Shown here piece after piece: positions 36,363-44,609 of a stretch of DNA of 64,000 nt (position 1 is its first letter; every line of letters starts with the position of its first letter). The DNA comes from Mycobacterium sp. ENV421 (GTDB lineage: Bacteria; Actinomycetota; Actinomycetes; Mycobacteriales; Mycobacteriaceae). The stretch covers positions 124,001 through 188,000 of the forward strand of contig NZ_PDHO01000005.1 in NCBI RefSeq assembly GCF_002887815.1. The letters are read 5' to 3'. The notes below the pieces were generated by a model. The model was not told the origin of the DNA, did not search any database, and worked only from the letters and a program-made list of their open reading frames with translations. Position numbers and translations under genes: made by a program.

Positions 36363-37443
36363 CGCGCTCCTGAGCCAGGGTGTGCATTTCTTGGGTGATG
36401 TCGATTCCCGTCGGACACCAGGCGATGCACCGTCCGCAGCCCACACAGCCGCTGCTGCCGAACTGGTCGTGCCAGGTCCCCAGTTTGTGTGAGATCCAAT
36501 GTCGGTATCGCGACGGTCCGGATTGCCGCACGCTGCCCTCGTGGACGAACGTGAAGTCGAATTCGAAGCACGACGCCCAGCTCGTCCAACGTTCGGCATG
36601 CTCCCCGGTGAGGTCGGTGGTGTCCGTGACGCTGGTGCAGAAGCAGGTGGGACACGCCATGGTGCAATTGCCACAGGTCAGACACCGACTGGCGACCTCG
36701 TCCCAATGGGGGGACTCACGAGAGGCGATCAGAAGGTCACGTAGATCCGTCTCGGGCATCTGCCGGCCCATGCGGTGCGCCGCCTCGGCGACTTCGGCTC
36801 TGGCCGAATCGATCTCATCCGGTGCGGCGTCTCGGTGGGGGAGCGCCGCGAGGATCTCCGCGCCGTCGGCACTGCCGACGTCGACGAGGTAGCGACGGCC
36901 GTCGTCGTCGACGCGTTCGGTGAGTGCGAGGTCGTACCCCGGCCCTACCTCGGGTCCTGTTCCCATGGATGCGCAAAAGCAGAGGCCGCCGGGTTCAGTG
37001 CAGTTGACGGCCACCACGAAGACGCGTCCGAGCCGCCCCACGAATCCCTCGTCCGGATGGCTGCCCTTGCCCAACACTCCGTTGAGGATCGCGATCGCCG
37101 CGAGGTCGCAGGCCCGAACCCCGAGAAAGGCATACCGTGCTGGGTCCTCGGGTTCGGTGCCGTCGGACGACCACAATTGCTGCCGCGGCGGGTGCAGGAA
37201 CTGCTTCCACGACTGTGGCCCCGCCGAATGGCCGAAGGCTGAGTCGTCGTCGCGGCGGCGCAGCCGATAACTCCCGGGTGCCACGTCGACGCCCCAGCCC
37301 ACGGGTAGCTCGCCGGCCGAGGTCAGCTCGGCCAGCACGATCGCGTTCTCCGACACCGTGGGGCCGACCACCCGGTAGCCGCGGTCGATCAACGCGGACA
37401 CGAGTTCGGTCAACCCGGCGGCGTCGATCACCGCGTTGGTCAT
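36349..37443 (-). CDS. Hydrogenase beta subunit, 4Fe-4S dicluster
   Basis: A 364-residue electron-transfer subunit with two ferredoxin-type motifs near the C-terminus: CLTCGNCTMACPTCFC and CVGCGRCIAWCPTGID. The N-terminal part has the HydB/HyhB-type RYAFLGVRACDLAAI. It is the first gene of the operon (37443 to 32999: beta, gamma, small, large, protease). Two DosR-like boxes lie 37-71 bp upstream of its ATG. No hyp maturation genes are in the window. Confidence 0.92.
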   Translation of the reverse strand: MTNAVIDAAGLTELVSALIDRGYRVVGPTVSENAIVLAELTSAGELPVGWGVDVAPGSYRLRRRDDDSAFGHSAGPQSWKQFLHPPRQQLWSSDGTEPEDPARYAFLGVRACDLAAIAILNGVLGKGSHPDEGFVGRLGRVFVVAVNCTEPGGLCFCASMGTGPEVGPGYDLALTERVDDDGRRYLVDVGSADGAEILAALPHRDAAPDEIDSARAEVAEAAHRMGRQMPETDLRDLLIASRESPHWDEVASRCLTCGNCTMACPTCFCTSVTDTTDLTGEHAERWTSWASCFEFDFTFVHEGSVRQSGPSRYRHWISHKLGTWHDQFGSSGCVGCGRCIAWCPTGIDITQEMHTLAQERDGDD

Positions 37444-37479
37444 GGGGTAATCGTGCGCGTCCGACGGCAGCCGGGCGCA

Positions 37480-37514
37480 TGGTCTTGGGTCCTCAGTCGA
37501 GCGTCAAAGGTCCT
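37480..37514 (-). promoter_or_regulatory. Tandem DosR-box-like pair for the hydrogenase operon
   Basis: On the minus strand, AGGACCCAAGACCA (37480-37493) and AGGACCTTTGACGC (37501-37514) fit GGGACYNNNGNCCC with one or two mismatches each. Starts are 21 bp apart, as at four other promoters here. The proximal box is 37 bp from the start codon. Confidence 0.65.
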
Positions 37515-37558
37515 CACTCGCGTTCGGCTGTGCCAGGCGACGATACCCACCACCCACC

Positions 37559-38434
37559 TCACCGCGGTATCCGATAAAGGGCTGCGCCGGCGGTGATTCC
37601 GGCACCTGCCGCGATCAGGATCGCCAGACTGCCGCCGTCGAGCTCGTGGGTTGCGCGGTCGAGAGCCGCCGCCAGCGACGCGGTGTGCATGGCATCGTCG
37701 TCGGCGACGACGATGCGCTGAGCCGGCACCCCCAGCATGTCGGCCAGCGCCGCGCGGTATCCCGGCCACGCCGGTGCGGCGACTATCGCGTCGACGTCGG
37801 CGATTGTGCGTTCGGACGCGCGTAGGCAGCGCGCAGCGGCGTCGGCGGCGGCAGCGGCGAAGCGATCGTCGCGTGCCGTGGAGTGCCGAAAGCGCAGAAT
37901 GTTCTTGTAGTCGACGAGACCCACTGTGGCACTGAATGTTTCACCACCGTCGGGGATTCTCGCCCAGTGTACCTGTTCGATTCCGTCATCGTCGCCGGTC
38001 CGGCTGCACAGCAGTGCCGCGCCGGTGGGGGAGAACGGGAAGTGTTCGCTCATGCCATGGCCCGGGTCGGCGTCGCTGGCCACAACCATCGCGCAGTCGA
38101 TGGTCCTCGACGTGAGGAAGCCGTCGACGATCTGCAACGCGGTGAGGACACCGCACGCACCATTGGCGACGTCGAAGGAGAATGTGCCGTGCGTGCCCGT
38201 ATGCGGATCTTCGGGATTGGCGCCGACGTCCTCCTGGATCAACGCCGCGAGTGCCGGCTCGCCGAGATTTCGGTCGCGGTAGATGCCCGCGTTGATCAGA
38301 AGGTCCACGTCGTGCGGTTCTCGGCCCGCCATCCGCAGGCAATCCTGTGCGGTGCTGACCGCGAGGTGCAGGGCGCTGTGCCGGTGACGCCACCGGCTCC
38401 TGCCCACGGCGACCTGTTCAATCACGGTGCCCAT
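37559..38434 (-). CDS. KAS-III-like thiolase-fold protein with degenerate active site
   Basis: A 291-residue FabH-like protein. The nucleophile Cys94 is kept (VANGACGVLTAL), but the segment aligning with the catalytic His reads IVAAPAWPGY and the Asn position reads DDAMHTAS, so the His/Asn pair of the decarboxylating triad is not conserved. It is shorter than usual because the N-terminus is reduced. It overlaps the end of a complete KAS-III gene by 17 bp, so the two are coupled and may form a heterodimer, as KSalpha/KSbeta do. Product unknown. Confidence 0.8.
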   Translation of the reverse strand: MGTVIEQVAVGRSRWRHRHSALHLAVSTAQDCLRMAGREPHDVDLLINAGIYRDRNLGEPALAALIQEDVGANPEDPHTGTHGTFSFDVANGACGVLTALQIVDGFLTSRTIDCAMVVASDADPGHGMSEHFPFSPTGAALLCSRTGDDDGIEQVHWARIPDGGETFSATVGLVDYKNILRFRHSTARDDRFAAAAADAAARCLRASERTIADVDAIVAAPAWPGYRAALADMLGVPAQRIVVADDDAMHTASLAAALDRATHELDGGSLAILIAAGAGITAGAALYRIPR

Positions 38435-39524
38435 AGTGATCCACCACCTCGTCGTCGAGTGTCAGCATGACCACGCCGATTTCCAGTCCGGACGCCAGCG
38501 CGATCAGCGCTATGGTCTCGCCGGGGCGAATGCGATTCGCTTCGAGTTCCTCGACGAGAGCCACGGTGTGGGTGGTCGATGCGGTGTTGCCGTATCGGTC
38601 GACGGTGATCACGGCGTCGTGGCGGGGACTGTCACCGAAGTCGTCGGCGATCTTGGCCATTCCCTTGCGTATCGCGCGGGCCGACGTCTGGTGGGTGATC
38701 ACGTGATCGATGTCGTGTATCGAGATGCCGACCGTGTCGAGCACCTCGTGCAACAGCAGTGGGGTGTCCGACATCGCGGCCCGATGGATGCCGCGCGCAT
38801 CGGTGAACATTCGCCCACCCGGATCGGGTCCCTTGGGATACGCCAGGCACAGTCGGCTGTAGTCGGCCACGGTGGTGAAGCCGGCCAGGCTGATGCCGGC
38901 CGAGCCGGCCGGCGCACGCTCGAGTAGAAGCGCCGCGCCGGCGTCGCCGAGCGTCAGGCACGCCAACTCCTTGCTCATGATCGACCGGATATGACGAGCC
39001 GCATTCTGGCCGAGCTGCGAGATGTACTCGCCGCTGACCACCAGTGCACGCTCGATGATGCCCTGTCTGATCCAGTTGTTCGCGATCGTGACTCCGGTGA
39101 GCATTCCCGCGCAGGCATTGGAGACGTCGAAGGTCATCGCCGTCGGGGCGCCGATCCCCGCCGCCACCGCACTGCTCATGGTCGGCTCCAGCCACTGGGT
39201 GAGACCATCGCGAAACTTGGTGATGCTGCAGCTGATGACGGCGTCGATCGACTCTGCCGGCCGCTGGGCCTTGGCCAGGCAATCCAGTGCCGCCGCGGTG
39301 GCGAGCGTGTAGGAGTCCTCGTCGCCCACTGACACCCGGCGCTCATGGATCCCGGTCAGCCGTTCCAGATCGATGTGCGTCTGGTGGCGCGTGGTCGACA
39401 TCAACTCGTCGGTTGTGAGGTGGGTGGTGGGCAGGTGTCGGCCTGCGGCGGCCAGCCGGGTGTGAAACGGCGCTGTGTCACCGTCCTCCGACGGTTCCAT
39501 CATCAGCCACCGCTTGCGCGTCAT
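38418..39524 (-). CDS. 3-oxoacyl-ACP synthase III (KAS-III) family protein
   Basis: A 368-residue thiolase-fold enzyme with the full triad: Cys138 (DVSNACAGML), His278 (HVITHQTSARA) and Asn313 (RYGNTAST). It condenses acyl-CoA with a malonyl or acyl partner, or transfers acyl groups. Its N-terminus has about 30 extra residues (MTRKRWLMMEPSEDGDTAP...); a shorter start is possible. It is first in a two-gene operon with a degenerate paralogue, and is divergent from the wax ester synthase, so a shared lipid product is plausible. Confidence 0.87.
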   Translation of the reverse strand: MTRKRWLMMEPSEDGDTAPFHTRLAAAGRHLPTTHLTTDELMSTTRHQTHIDLERLTGIHERRVSVGDEDSYTLATAAALDCLAKAQRPAESIDAVISCSITKFRDGLTQWLEPTMSSAVAAGIGAPTAMTFDVSNACAGMLTGVTIANNWIRQGIIERALVVSGEYISQLGQNAARHIRSIMSKELACLTLGDAGAALLLERAPAGSAGISLAGFTTVADYSRLCLAYPKGPDPGGRMFTDARGIHRAAMSDTPLLLHEVLDTVGISIHDIDHVITHQTSARAIRKGMAKIADDFGDSPRHDAVITVDRYGNTASTTHTVALVEELEANRIRPGETIALIALASGLEIGVVMLTLDDEVVDHYGHRD

Positions 39525-39580
39525 TGATCCATAGTGATTCGGGCCGTAGTGACCTGATAGGGATCATTGGGCATCGACGG

Positions 39581-39598
39581 CCGGGACCTTGTGCCCTT
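39581..39598 (+). promoter_or_regulatory. DosR-box-like site for the wax ester/TAG synthase
   Basis: CCGGGACCTTGTGCCCTT; the core GGGACCTTGTGCCC (39583-39596) matches GGGACYNNNGNCCC completely. It lies about 30 bp upstream of the start at 39627. A weak GGGATCATTGGGCA occurs 23 bp before it. Confidence 0.7.
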
Positions 39599-39626
39599 GC
39601 CGGTCCGCTGTGGTGGGCGGATTGTG

Positions 39627-41003
39627 ATGGTGGTGGAACAACTGACCACCTTGGATGCCGGATTCCTCGAGGCCGAGGACTCAGATCGGCACGTGAGCTT
39701 GGCGGTCGGCGGTATCTCGGTCATCGAAGGACCGATGCCGGACTTCGCGTCCCTGGCGCACAGCGTCGCCGAACGGATTCTCAGCGTTCCTCGGTTCACG
39801 CAGGTCGTACATACGCACTTTCTCGACCTCGAGCCCCCGGAATGGGTGGAAGACCCCAATTTCGATCTCTCCCATCACATTCACCGCGCGGCACTGCCCC
39901 ATCCGGGGGACGACCAGTCTCTGTACAGGTTCGCCGCCGACGTGATGGAGCGCCGCCTGGATCGCGACCGGCCGCTGTGGGAGTGCTGGATCATCGAGGG
40001 CCTGGCCGACGGCCGGTGGGCGGTCTTGATGAAGATCCACCACTGCATCGCAGACGGCATCGCGACCATGCATCTGTTCGCCGGGCTCAGTGACGACGGG
40101 GAAGGCGAGACGTTCGCTACCGAGATTCGCGCCGCCAAGGACTCGACAGATCACCGTGGTCGATTCGTAGGAGTCAGTCTGAATCCGCTGGATTGGGCAT
40201 CGGGCTTGTGGCAGACCGCTGTCGGCGTGACGAACGCGGCATCGTTGGCTGTCGAGGGCGTCATCGAGATCACCGGTGGCTTGCTACGCCCGGCCAGCCC
40301 CTCGTCGCTGGCCGGTCCCCTTCGCAAGATGCGCGGCTACAGTGCTGCGCGGGTGAGCCTCGACGAGGTGACGGCGATCTGCCATGAATTCGGCGTCACC
40401 GTGAACGATGTTGCGCTGACCGCGATCACCGACAGTTTCCGGGCAGCGCTGGTTCGACGGGGCGAACAGCCACGACAAAACTCGTTGCGGACGCTGGTGC
40501 CGGTGTCGATCCGCTCCAACGACGCGCGCGAGATGATCGACAACAGGGTGTCGATCATGCTTCCGCGTCTCCCCGTCGAGAAAGACGATGTGGTCGAACA
40601 GCTCCGTGAGGTGCATGCCCGCCTGACGAGTGCGAAGGGTAGCGGTCAGCGTCAGGCCGGCAGTGCCTTCGTCTCGGCAATCAGCTCTCTGCCGTTCCCT
40701 GTGACGGCGTGGGCGGTCCGGGCACTGACCCGATTGCCGCAACGCGGAGTCGTGACGGTCGCCACGAATGTCCCTGGACCGCGCCAACGATCGAAGATCT
40801 TGGGTCGAAAAGTCCTCAGTGTGCTCCCGATTCCGCCCATTGCGCTCCAACTTCGCACCGGCATCGCCATTCTCAGCTATGCGGACAGTCTGGTGTTCGG
40901 CATCATCGCCGACTACGACGCGGCTCCTGACGTCGACGAGCTGGCGCGCGGTATCGAGCAGGCGGTCGCGCAGTTGTCCGCGGCGGCCAAAGCTCTCGGC
41001 TAG
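39627..41003 (+). CDS. WS/DGAT-family diacylglycerol/wax ester acyltransferase
   Basis: A 458-residue acyltransferase with the active-site HHxxxDG (KIHHCIADGIA) and the C-terminal NVPGPRQRSKILGRKV motif of the family. It makes triacylglycerol or wax esters from acyl-CoA. In M. tuberculosis tgs1 (Rv3130c) is DosR-induced and drives TAG storage in hypoxia; a perfect DosR core box precedes this gene too. ATG 39627 follows GGTGGGCGGA. The DUF385 gene follows after 18 bp. Confidence 0.92.
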   Translation: MVVEQLTTLDAGFLEAEDSDRHVSLAVGGISVIEGPMPDFASLAHSVAERILSVPRFTQVVHTHFLDLEPPEWVEDPNFDLSHHIHRAALPHPGDDQSLYRFAADVMERRLDRDRPLWECWIIEGLADGRWAVLMKIHHCIADGIATMHLFAGLSDDGEGETFATEIRAAKDSTDHRGRFVGVSLNPLDWASGLWQTAVGVTNAASLAVEGVIEITGGLLRPASPSSLAGPLRKMRGYSAARVSLDEVTAICHEFGVTVNDVALTAITDSFRAALVRRGEQPRQNSLRTLVPVSIRSNDAREMIDNRVSIMLPRLPVEKDDVVEQLREVHARLTSAKGSGQRQAGSAFVSAISSLPFPVTAWAVRALTRLPQRGVVTVATNVPGPRQRSKILGRKVLSVLPIPPIALQLRTGIAILSYADSLVFGIIADYDAAPDVDELARGIEQAVAQLSAAAKALG

Positions 41004-41021
41004 CCCTCTGGGGAGGCACCC

Positions 41022-41417
41022 GTGACACGACAACCCTCGCTCCGTGACGGGGTGCGCATGTTCAACAAACACGTGCTGAACCCGGCAATGTTACACCTGG
41101 CGGGTCGTAAACACTGGTATGCCAGCGCTATTCGACATACTGGGCGGGCCACGGGCAAGAGCTATGTCACCCCGGTGGTGGCCAATCCGGTGGCGGATGG
41201 ATTCATCATTCCGCTGCCCTACGGCACGGGCGTCGACTGGCTGCGCAACGTGCTCGCGGCGGGCCGGGCAACGATCACCTCCGGCGGCCGGACCTATGAC
41301 GTCATCACTCCGGAGATCATCGACGCGGCCTCGGCCGCACCGAAGCTGTCGCCGCGACACGGGCGGGCCTTCCACCGTTTCGGTATCGACGACTTTCTTC
41401 AGGTCACGGTGAAGTAG
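41022..41417 (+). CDS. Nitroreductase/deazaflavin-dependent family protein (DUF385)
   Basis: A 131-residue split-barrel protein of the Ddn/DUF385 family: RHTGRATGKSYVTPVVANPV, YGTGVDWLRNVLAAGRATI. Such proteins use F420 or bind related cofactors; some are quinone reductases. It starts at GTG 41022 after a strong GGGGAGG, 18 bp behind the acyltransferase, so it should share that DosR-controlled transcript. Confidence 0.85.
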   Translation: MTRQPSLRDGVRMFNKHVLNPAMLHLAGRKHWYASAIRHTGRATGKSYVTPVVANPVADGFIIPLPYGTGVDWLRNVLAAGRATITSGGRTYDVITPEIIDAASAAPKLSPRHGRAFHRFGIDDFLQVTVK

Positions 41418-41428
41418 GCGAGCGATCG

Positions 41429-41463
41429 TGGACTATTGCACCGGTGCAGGGGACTTTTGGCCG
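41429..41463 (+). promoter_or_regulatory. Tandem DosR-box-like pair for the 95-aa protein gene
   Basis: TGGACTATTGCACC (41429-41442) and GGGACTTTTGGCCG (41450-41463) have starts 21 bp apart and lie 65-99 bp upstream of the start at 41528. Each has at most two mismatches to the DosR core. Confidence 0.7.
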
Positions 41464-41527
41464 GTACGGGCTCCGGTTGCTCGCAATAGTGTTGTCTCAC
41501 AATCCTAATAAGCAAGGAGTTCGTGTC

Positions 41528-41815
41528 ATGACCGAAACCGGGAAACAGGCCACCGTTGATTCACCCGGCGCTGATCTCACCGAAGAGTTGCATGAGTCGG
41601 CCAAAGCGGGACAGCACGCGGCCGGACAAGCGTTGCGGAAGTTCCGTGACGCGGTGGACGATGCAATCCCAGAATCCGTTCAGCCGCTACGCGACAAGAT
41701 CGTGCAAGCTGCACTGGATTTGGCCGACGACCTCGTTTCTGCCCAGTACAAATTTCACCGCAGTCTGCTCAACACCGCAGATCGCGCGCTGACCAAGTCC
41801 GACGCCGACCGCTGA
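41528..41815 (+). CDS. Small helical protein, 95 aa, in DosR-type island
   Basis: Starts at ATG 41528 after AAGGAG. The protein is charged and predicted largely helical (AGQALRKFRDAVDDAIPESV), with no membrane segment or Cys. No family recognised. The two DosR-like boxes upstream suggest strong induction with the rest of the island. A structural or ribosome/nucleoid-associated role is possible but there is no evidence. Confidence 0.78.
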   Translation: MTETGKQATVDSPGADLTEELHESAKAGQHAAGQALRKFRDAVDDAIPESVQPLRDKIVQAALDLADDLVSAQYKFHRSLLNTADRALTKSDADR

Positions 41816-41839
41816 ACTTGCGGGTTCCTGGTGAGGCCG

Positions 41840-42484
41840 TCACGGTGGATCACCAGGCAGGGCGGGCTCACTCTCCGCACGATGTTTCACCCCCCGCAGG
41901 ATGGCCCGCGTCACGAAGGCCTTTGGCGGCGCGATGAGTTCGGCGCCTACTACGGCTCCGGGCCGTCGCAACGGCACCCGGGTGCGGATCAGCAGTCGGG
42001 TGCCGTCGTCGCCGTGCCCCGCCACGTTCAGCGACCACACCGCATCCCAGAAGCTATCGCCGCCTCCTGTCCGTAATACGATCGATCGCCCCTCCTGGAT
42101 CTCAACGACCGTCACCACGATGCCGTCGTCCAGGCCCAGCCATCCCCGGGGCGCCAGACGGACGGTGTCTCCCACGGCGAGGTGCTGCCATTCGGGGTGG
42201 ATCCGATCGGCGTCCTGGTAGTCCAACCCGGCCAGGGTGTGCAGCGTTTCGTAGGCGTACAGACCAGCGCGGTCAAGACCGATCTGGACGAGCCACGGCC
42301 ACACCGCCTCCGGCGGCCTGTCGATCGTGATCCCTTCGGTCGTCACCACCGCAGGTTGACCGACCAGGCTGTCGCCCGGCAGCGGCATCGCACACTCGGC
42401 TTTCGTGGTGCCCCAGTTCCGGAAGAATTGTCTGGCCGCGAGGAGGATTGCGGCAGTTGCGCCCAGGCGAGCAATCGCTGTCAT
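41840..42484 (-). CDS. SRPBCC-family protein with N-terminal membrane helix
   Basis: A 214-residue protein. Residues about 4-18 are hydrophobic (ARLGATAAILLAARQFF) and may anchor it; the rest is a helix-grip SRPBCC domain (ITIDRPPEAVWPWLVQIGLDRAGLYAYETL). Such DUF2867/SRPBCC-like proteins bind unknown hydrophobic ligands. A DosR-like site lies about 90 bp upstream (42574-42587). It ends 25 bp from the convergent 95-aa gene. Confidence 0.8.
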   Translation of the reverse strand: MTAIARLGATAAILLAARQFFRNWGTTKAECAMPLPGDSLVGQPAVVTTEGITIDRPPEAVWPWLVQIGLDRAGLYAYETLHTLAGLDYQDADRIHPEWQHLAVGDTVRLAPRGWLGLDDGIVVTVVEIQEGRSIVLRTGGGDSFWDAVWSLNVAGHGDDGTRLLIRTRVPLRRPGAVVGAELIAPPKAFVTRAILRGVKHRAESEPALPGDPP

Positions 42485-42835
42485 GGTTCAACTCTGCGGC
42501 GGGAAGTCCCGGCGCGGTAGGGTCGGTCGACCTCGATGTGGGCGATCGGCATCGACGAACGACCCGGCCGGCTGGGACTTCAAGCTCTCATGCCCGCCGA
42601 CGGGCGAACGATCAGATCGCTTGTCGGGCAACGGTCTAACCGGCCGACGACTGCGATCGACTGCGTCGGCCCCCCTTCTCGGCGTTGCTCAGATATTTTC
42701 AGCAACGATTTTGCCGGTGGCCTCGTCGGCGTCGGTGTGGGCATTTTGCGCAAAGTGGTGGGCGCTCACCCTTTCCCAAGCAAGATCGGACTGTCACAAT
42801 GCGGGAGATGCACGTCGGGAAGCGCAGGGACGGGT
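42485..42835. other. 351-bp intergenic region between divergent SRPBCC and devS genes
   Basis: No gene is supported. The plus-strand frame is open through it and joins devS, but the translation lacks any family similarity and looks non-coding. It contains one DosR-like site at 42574-42587 and a weaker one 22 bp before it. Confidence 0.5.
42574..42587. promoter_or_regulatory. Weak DosR-box-like site between SRPBCC gene and devS
   Basis: GGGACTTCAAGCTC keeps the left half and part of the right half of the DosR core. TCGACGAACGACCC at 42552-42565 could be a partner. It is 90 bp from the SRPBCC start and about 250 bp from the devS start, so the former is the likelier target. Confidence 0.4.
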
Positions 42836-44551
42836 TTGATCAGCGAAAATAGGCCTGGGGCGCAGTTCGGCCGGGAACGCACGGGGGATGTGCGCCGGAT
42901 TCATGATCAGCTCGACGAGCTGGCCGCCGACCGCGACCAGATGGGACTGCTGCTGCAACTGGCGATCGAGATCAGCTCTGATCTCGAGCTGGAGCCGACG
43001 CTGCACAGAATCATCAGTGCGGCGCTGACCTTGACCCGGGCGCGCTACGGCGCCATCGGCGTGTGGGGTCCCGACGGCATGCTGACCTCGTTCGTCCATG
43101 ACGGCATAGATGAGCGCACCGTTGATCGGATCGGTCATCTTCCGGTCGGCAAGGGACTCCTCGGTGCGCTGCGGGAACGGACCGATCTGTTACGGCTCGA
43201 CGATCTGACCCAACATTCGGCCTCGGCGGGGTTCCCCGACGGGCACCCGCCGATGCGCGCGTTCCTGGGTATTCCGATCCGTATTCGCGACGACAAGGCG
43301 TTCGGCAGTCTGTACGTCGCGGACGATCGGCCCGGGCGCACGTTCAGCGAGTCGGACGAGGTGACCGGGCGCGCATTGGCGTCGGTGGCCGCGGTCGCCA
43401 TCGACAACGCCCAGCTGTTCGACGCCACCCGGATAGCGGCCTTGTGGACCAGCGCGAGTCGGGAGATCACGGCAGCCGTGTTGTCCGATGGGCAGCCTAT
43501 CCTCAGGCCGTTGCAGCTCATCGCGGCGCGGGCATGCGAACTCACCCAGGCGGAGCAGGCCATCGTGCTCTTTCCCGACGATGCTGATCTTCCTGACGAC
43601 GAGGTGGACACGCTCGTGGTGTCAGCGGCGGTTGGTCGATATTCCGACGATGTTCTCGGCCAGCGGGTTGCGGTCGACGGATCGACCAGCGGCTCGGTGT
43701 TTCGTTCCGGCGAGCCGGTGATCACCGAGACGTTCCGCAAACCGATCCAGTCGTTCACCGACATCGGTGAACGCCCGGCGATCGTCGTGCCGTTATGGGC
43801 TGATGGACACAGCCTCGGGGTGCTTGTCGTCGCACGGAACGTCAACGCTCCACGCTTCAGCGCCAAAGATCTTGACCTGGTGCGGGATTTCGCCGGCCAC
43901 GCAGCTATCGCGCTGACGATTGCCCGGGCCCGGCGTTATACAGCCGAGCTCGCTCTGCTCACCGAACGGGAGCGCATTGCGCATGACCTCCATGACCAGG
44001 TGATCCAGCGGGTGTTCGCGGTCGGGCTGGATCTGCAGGGGGTGATCGCCCGGACCCGAGATCCCGAGATGGCCCAGCGGCTGTCGCGGTCGATCGATGA
44101 GCTGCAGGCCGTCATCACCGAGATCCGGTCGACCATCTTCAATCTGCAGCATCCGGTCGATTCGAGTGGTGGATTGGCCGCGCGGATTCACAACGTGTTC
44201 GAGCAGTTGACCAACAACCGGGACGTCGCCGCTTCGTTGAGCCTCAGCGGCCCACTGAGCATTCTCAGCCCCGACCTTGCCGCCAACGCCGAAGCGGTGG
44301 TCACCGAGGCCTTGAGCAATGCGGTCCGGCACTCGGGCGCCGCGGAGATCACGGTGAGCGTCGCGGTCGGTGATGACCTGACGATCATGGTCACCGACAA
44401 CGGCAAGGGGATTCCAGCGGACAACAGACGAAGCAGTGGTCTACGTAACCTCGCCCGGCGCGCGGAGTCGGCGGGCGGGATCTTCACTCTGTCCGACGCT
44501 GAGAGCGGCGGAACGAAGTTGGTGTGGAAGGCTCCGCTTACCTCGGAATGA
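42836..44551 (+). CDS. devS: DevS/DosS-type heme-GAF sensor histidine kinase
   Basis: A 571-residue kinase with two GAF domains (about 45-190 and 215-360) and a NarL-type HisKA_3/HATPase (phospho-acceptor His386 in ERIAHDLHDQVIQ). GAF-A keeps the heme environment of M. tuberculosis DosS: GHPPMRAFLG (His137, equivalent to His149) and FGSLY (Tyr160, equivalent to Tyr171). It should sense O2, NO or CO and phosphorylate DevR, encoded 13 kb away. I chose TTG 42836 behind GCAGGGA because it gives a DosS-like N-terminal length; GTG 42890 is an alternative. Confidence 0.9.
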   Translation: MISENRPGAQFGRERTGDVRRIHDQLDELAADRDQMGLLLQLAIEISSDLELEPTLHRIISAALTLTRARYGAIGVWGPDGMLTSFVHDGIDERTVDRIGHLPVGKGLLGALRERTDLLRLDDLTQHSASAGFPDGHPPMRAFLGIPIRIRDDKAFGSLYVADDRPGRTFSESDEVTGRALASVAAVAIDNAQLFDATRIAALWTSASREITAAVLSDGQPILRPLQLIAARACELTQAEQAIVLFPDDADLPDDEVDTLVVSAAVGRYSDDVLGQRVAVDGSTSGSVFRSGEPVITETFRKPIQSFTDIGERPAIVVPLWADGHSLGVLVVARNVNAPRFSAKDLDLVRDFAGHAAIALTIARARRYTAELALLTERERIAHDLHDQVIQRVFAVGLDLQGVIARTRDPEMAQRLSRSIDELQAVITEIRSTIFNLQHPVDSSGGLAARIHNVFEQLTNNRDVAASLSLSGPLSILSPDLAANAEAVVTEALSNAVRHSGAAEITVSVAVGDDLTIMVTDNGKGIPADNRRSSGLRNLARRAESAGGIFTLSDAESGGTKLVWKAPLTSE

Positions 44552-44609
44552 CGGATCATCCAGTTAGATTGCGGGACTGGGTATTACAGAGATCTTATCC
44601 GGGCTGTGC

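Noticed and set aside
35502..36674. Longer 390-codon version of the hydrogenase gamma gene
   Set aside because: The extra N-terminus overlaps most of the end of the beta gene, is Pro/Ser-rich, and a good ATG exists at 36362.
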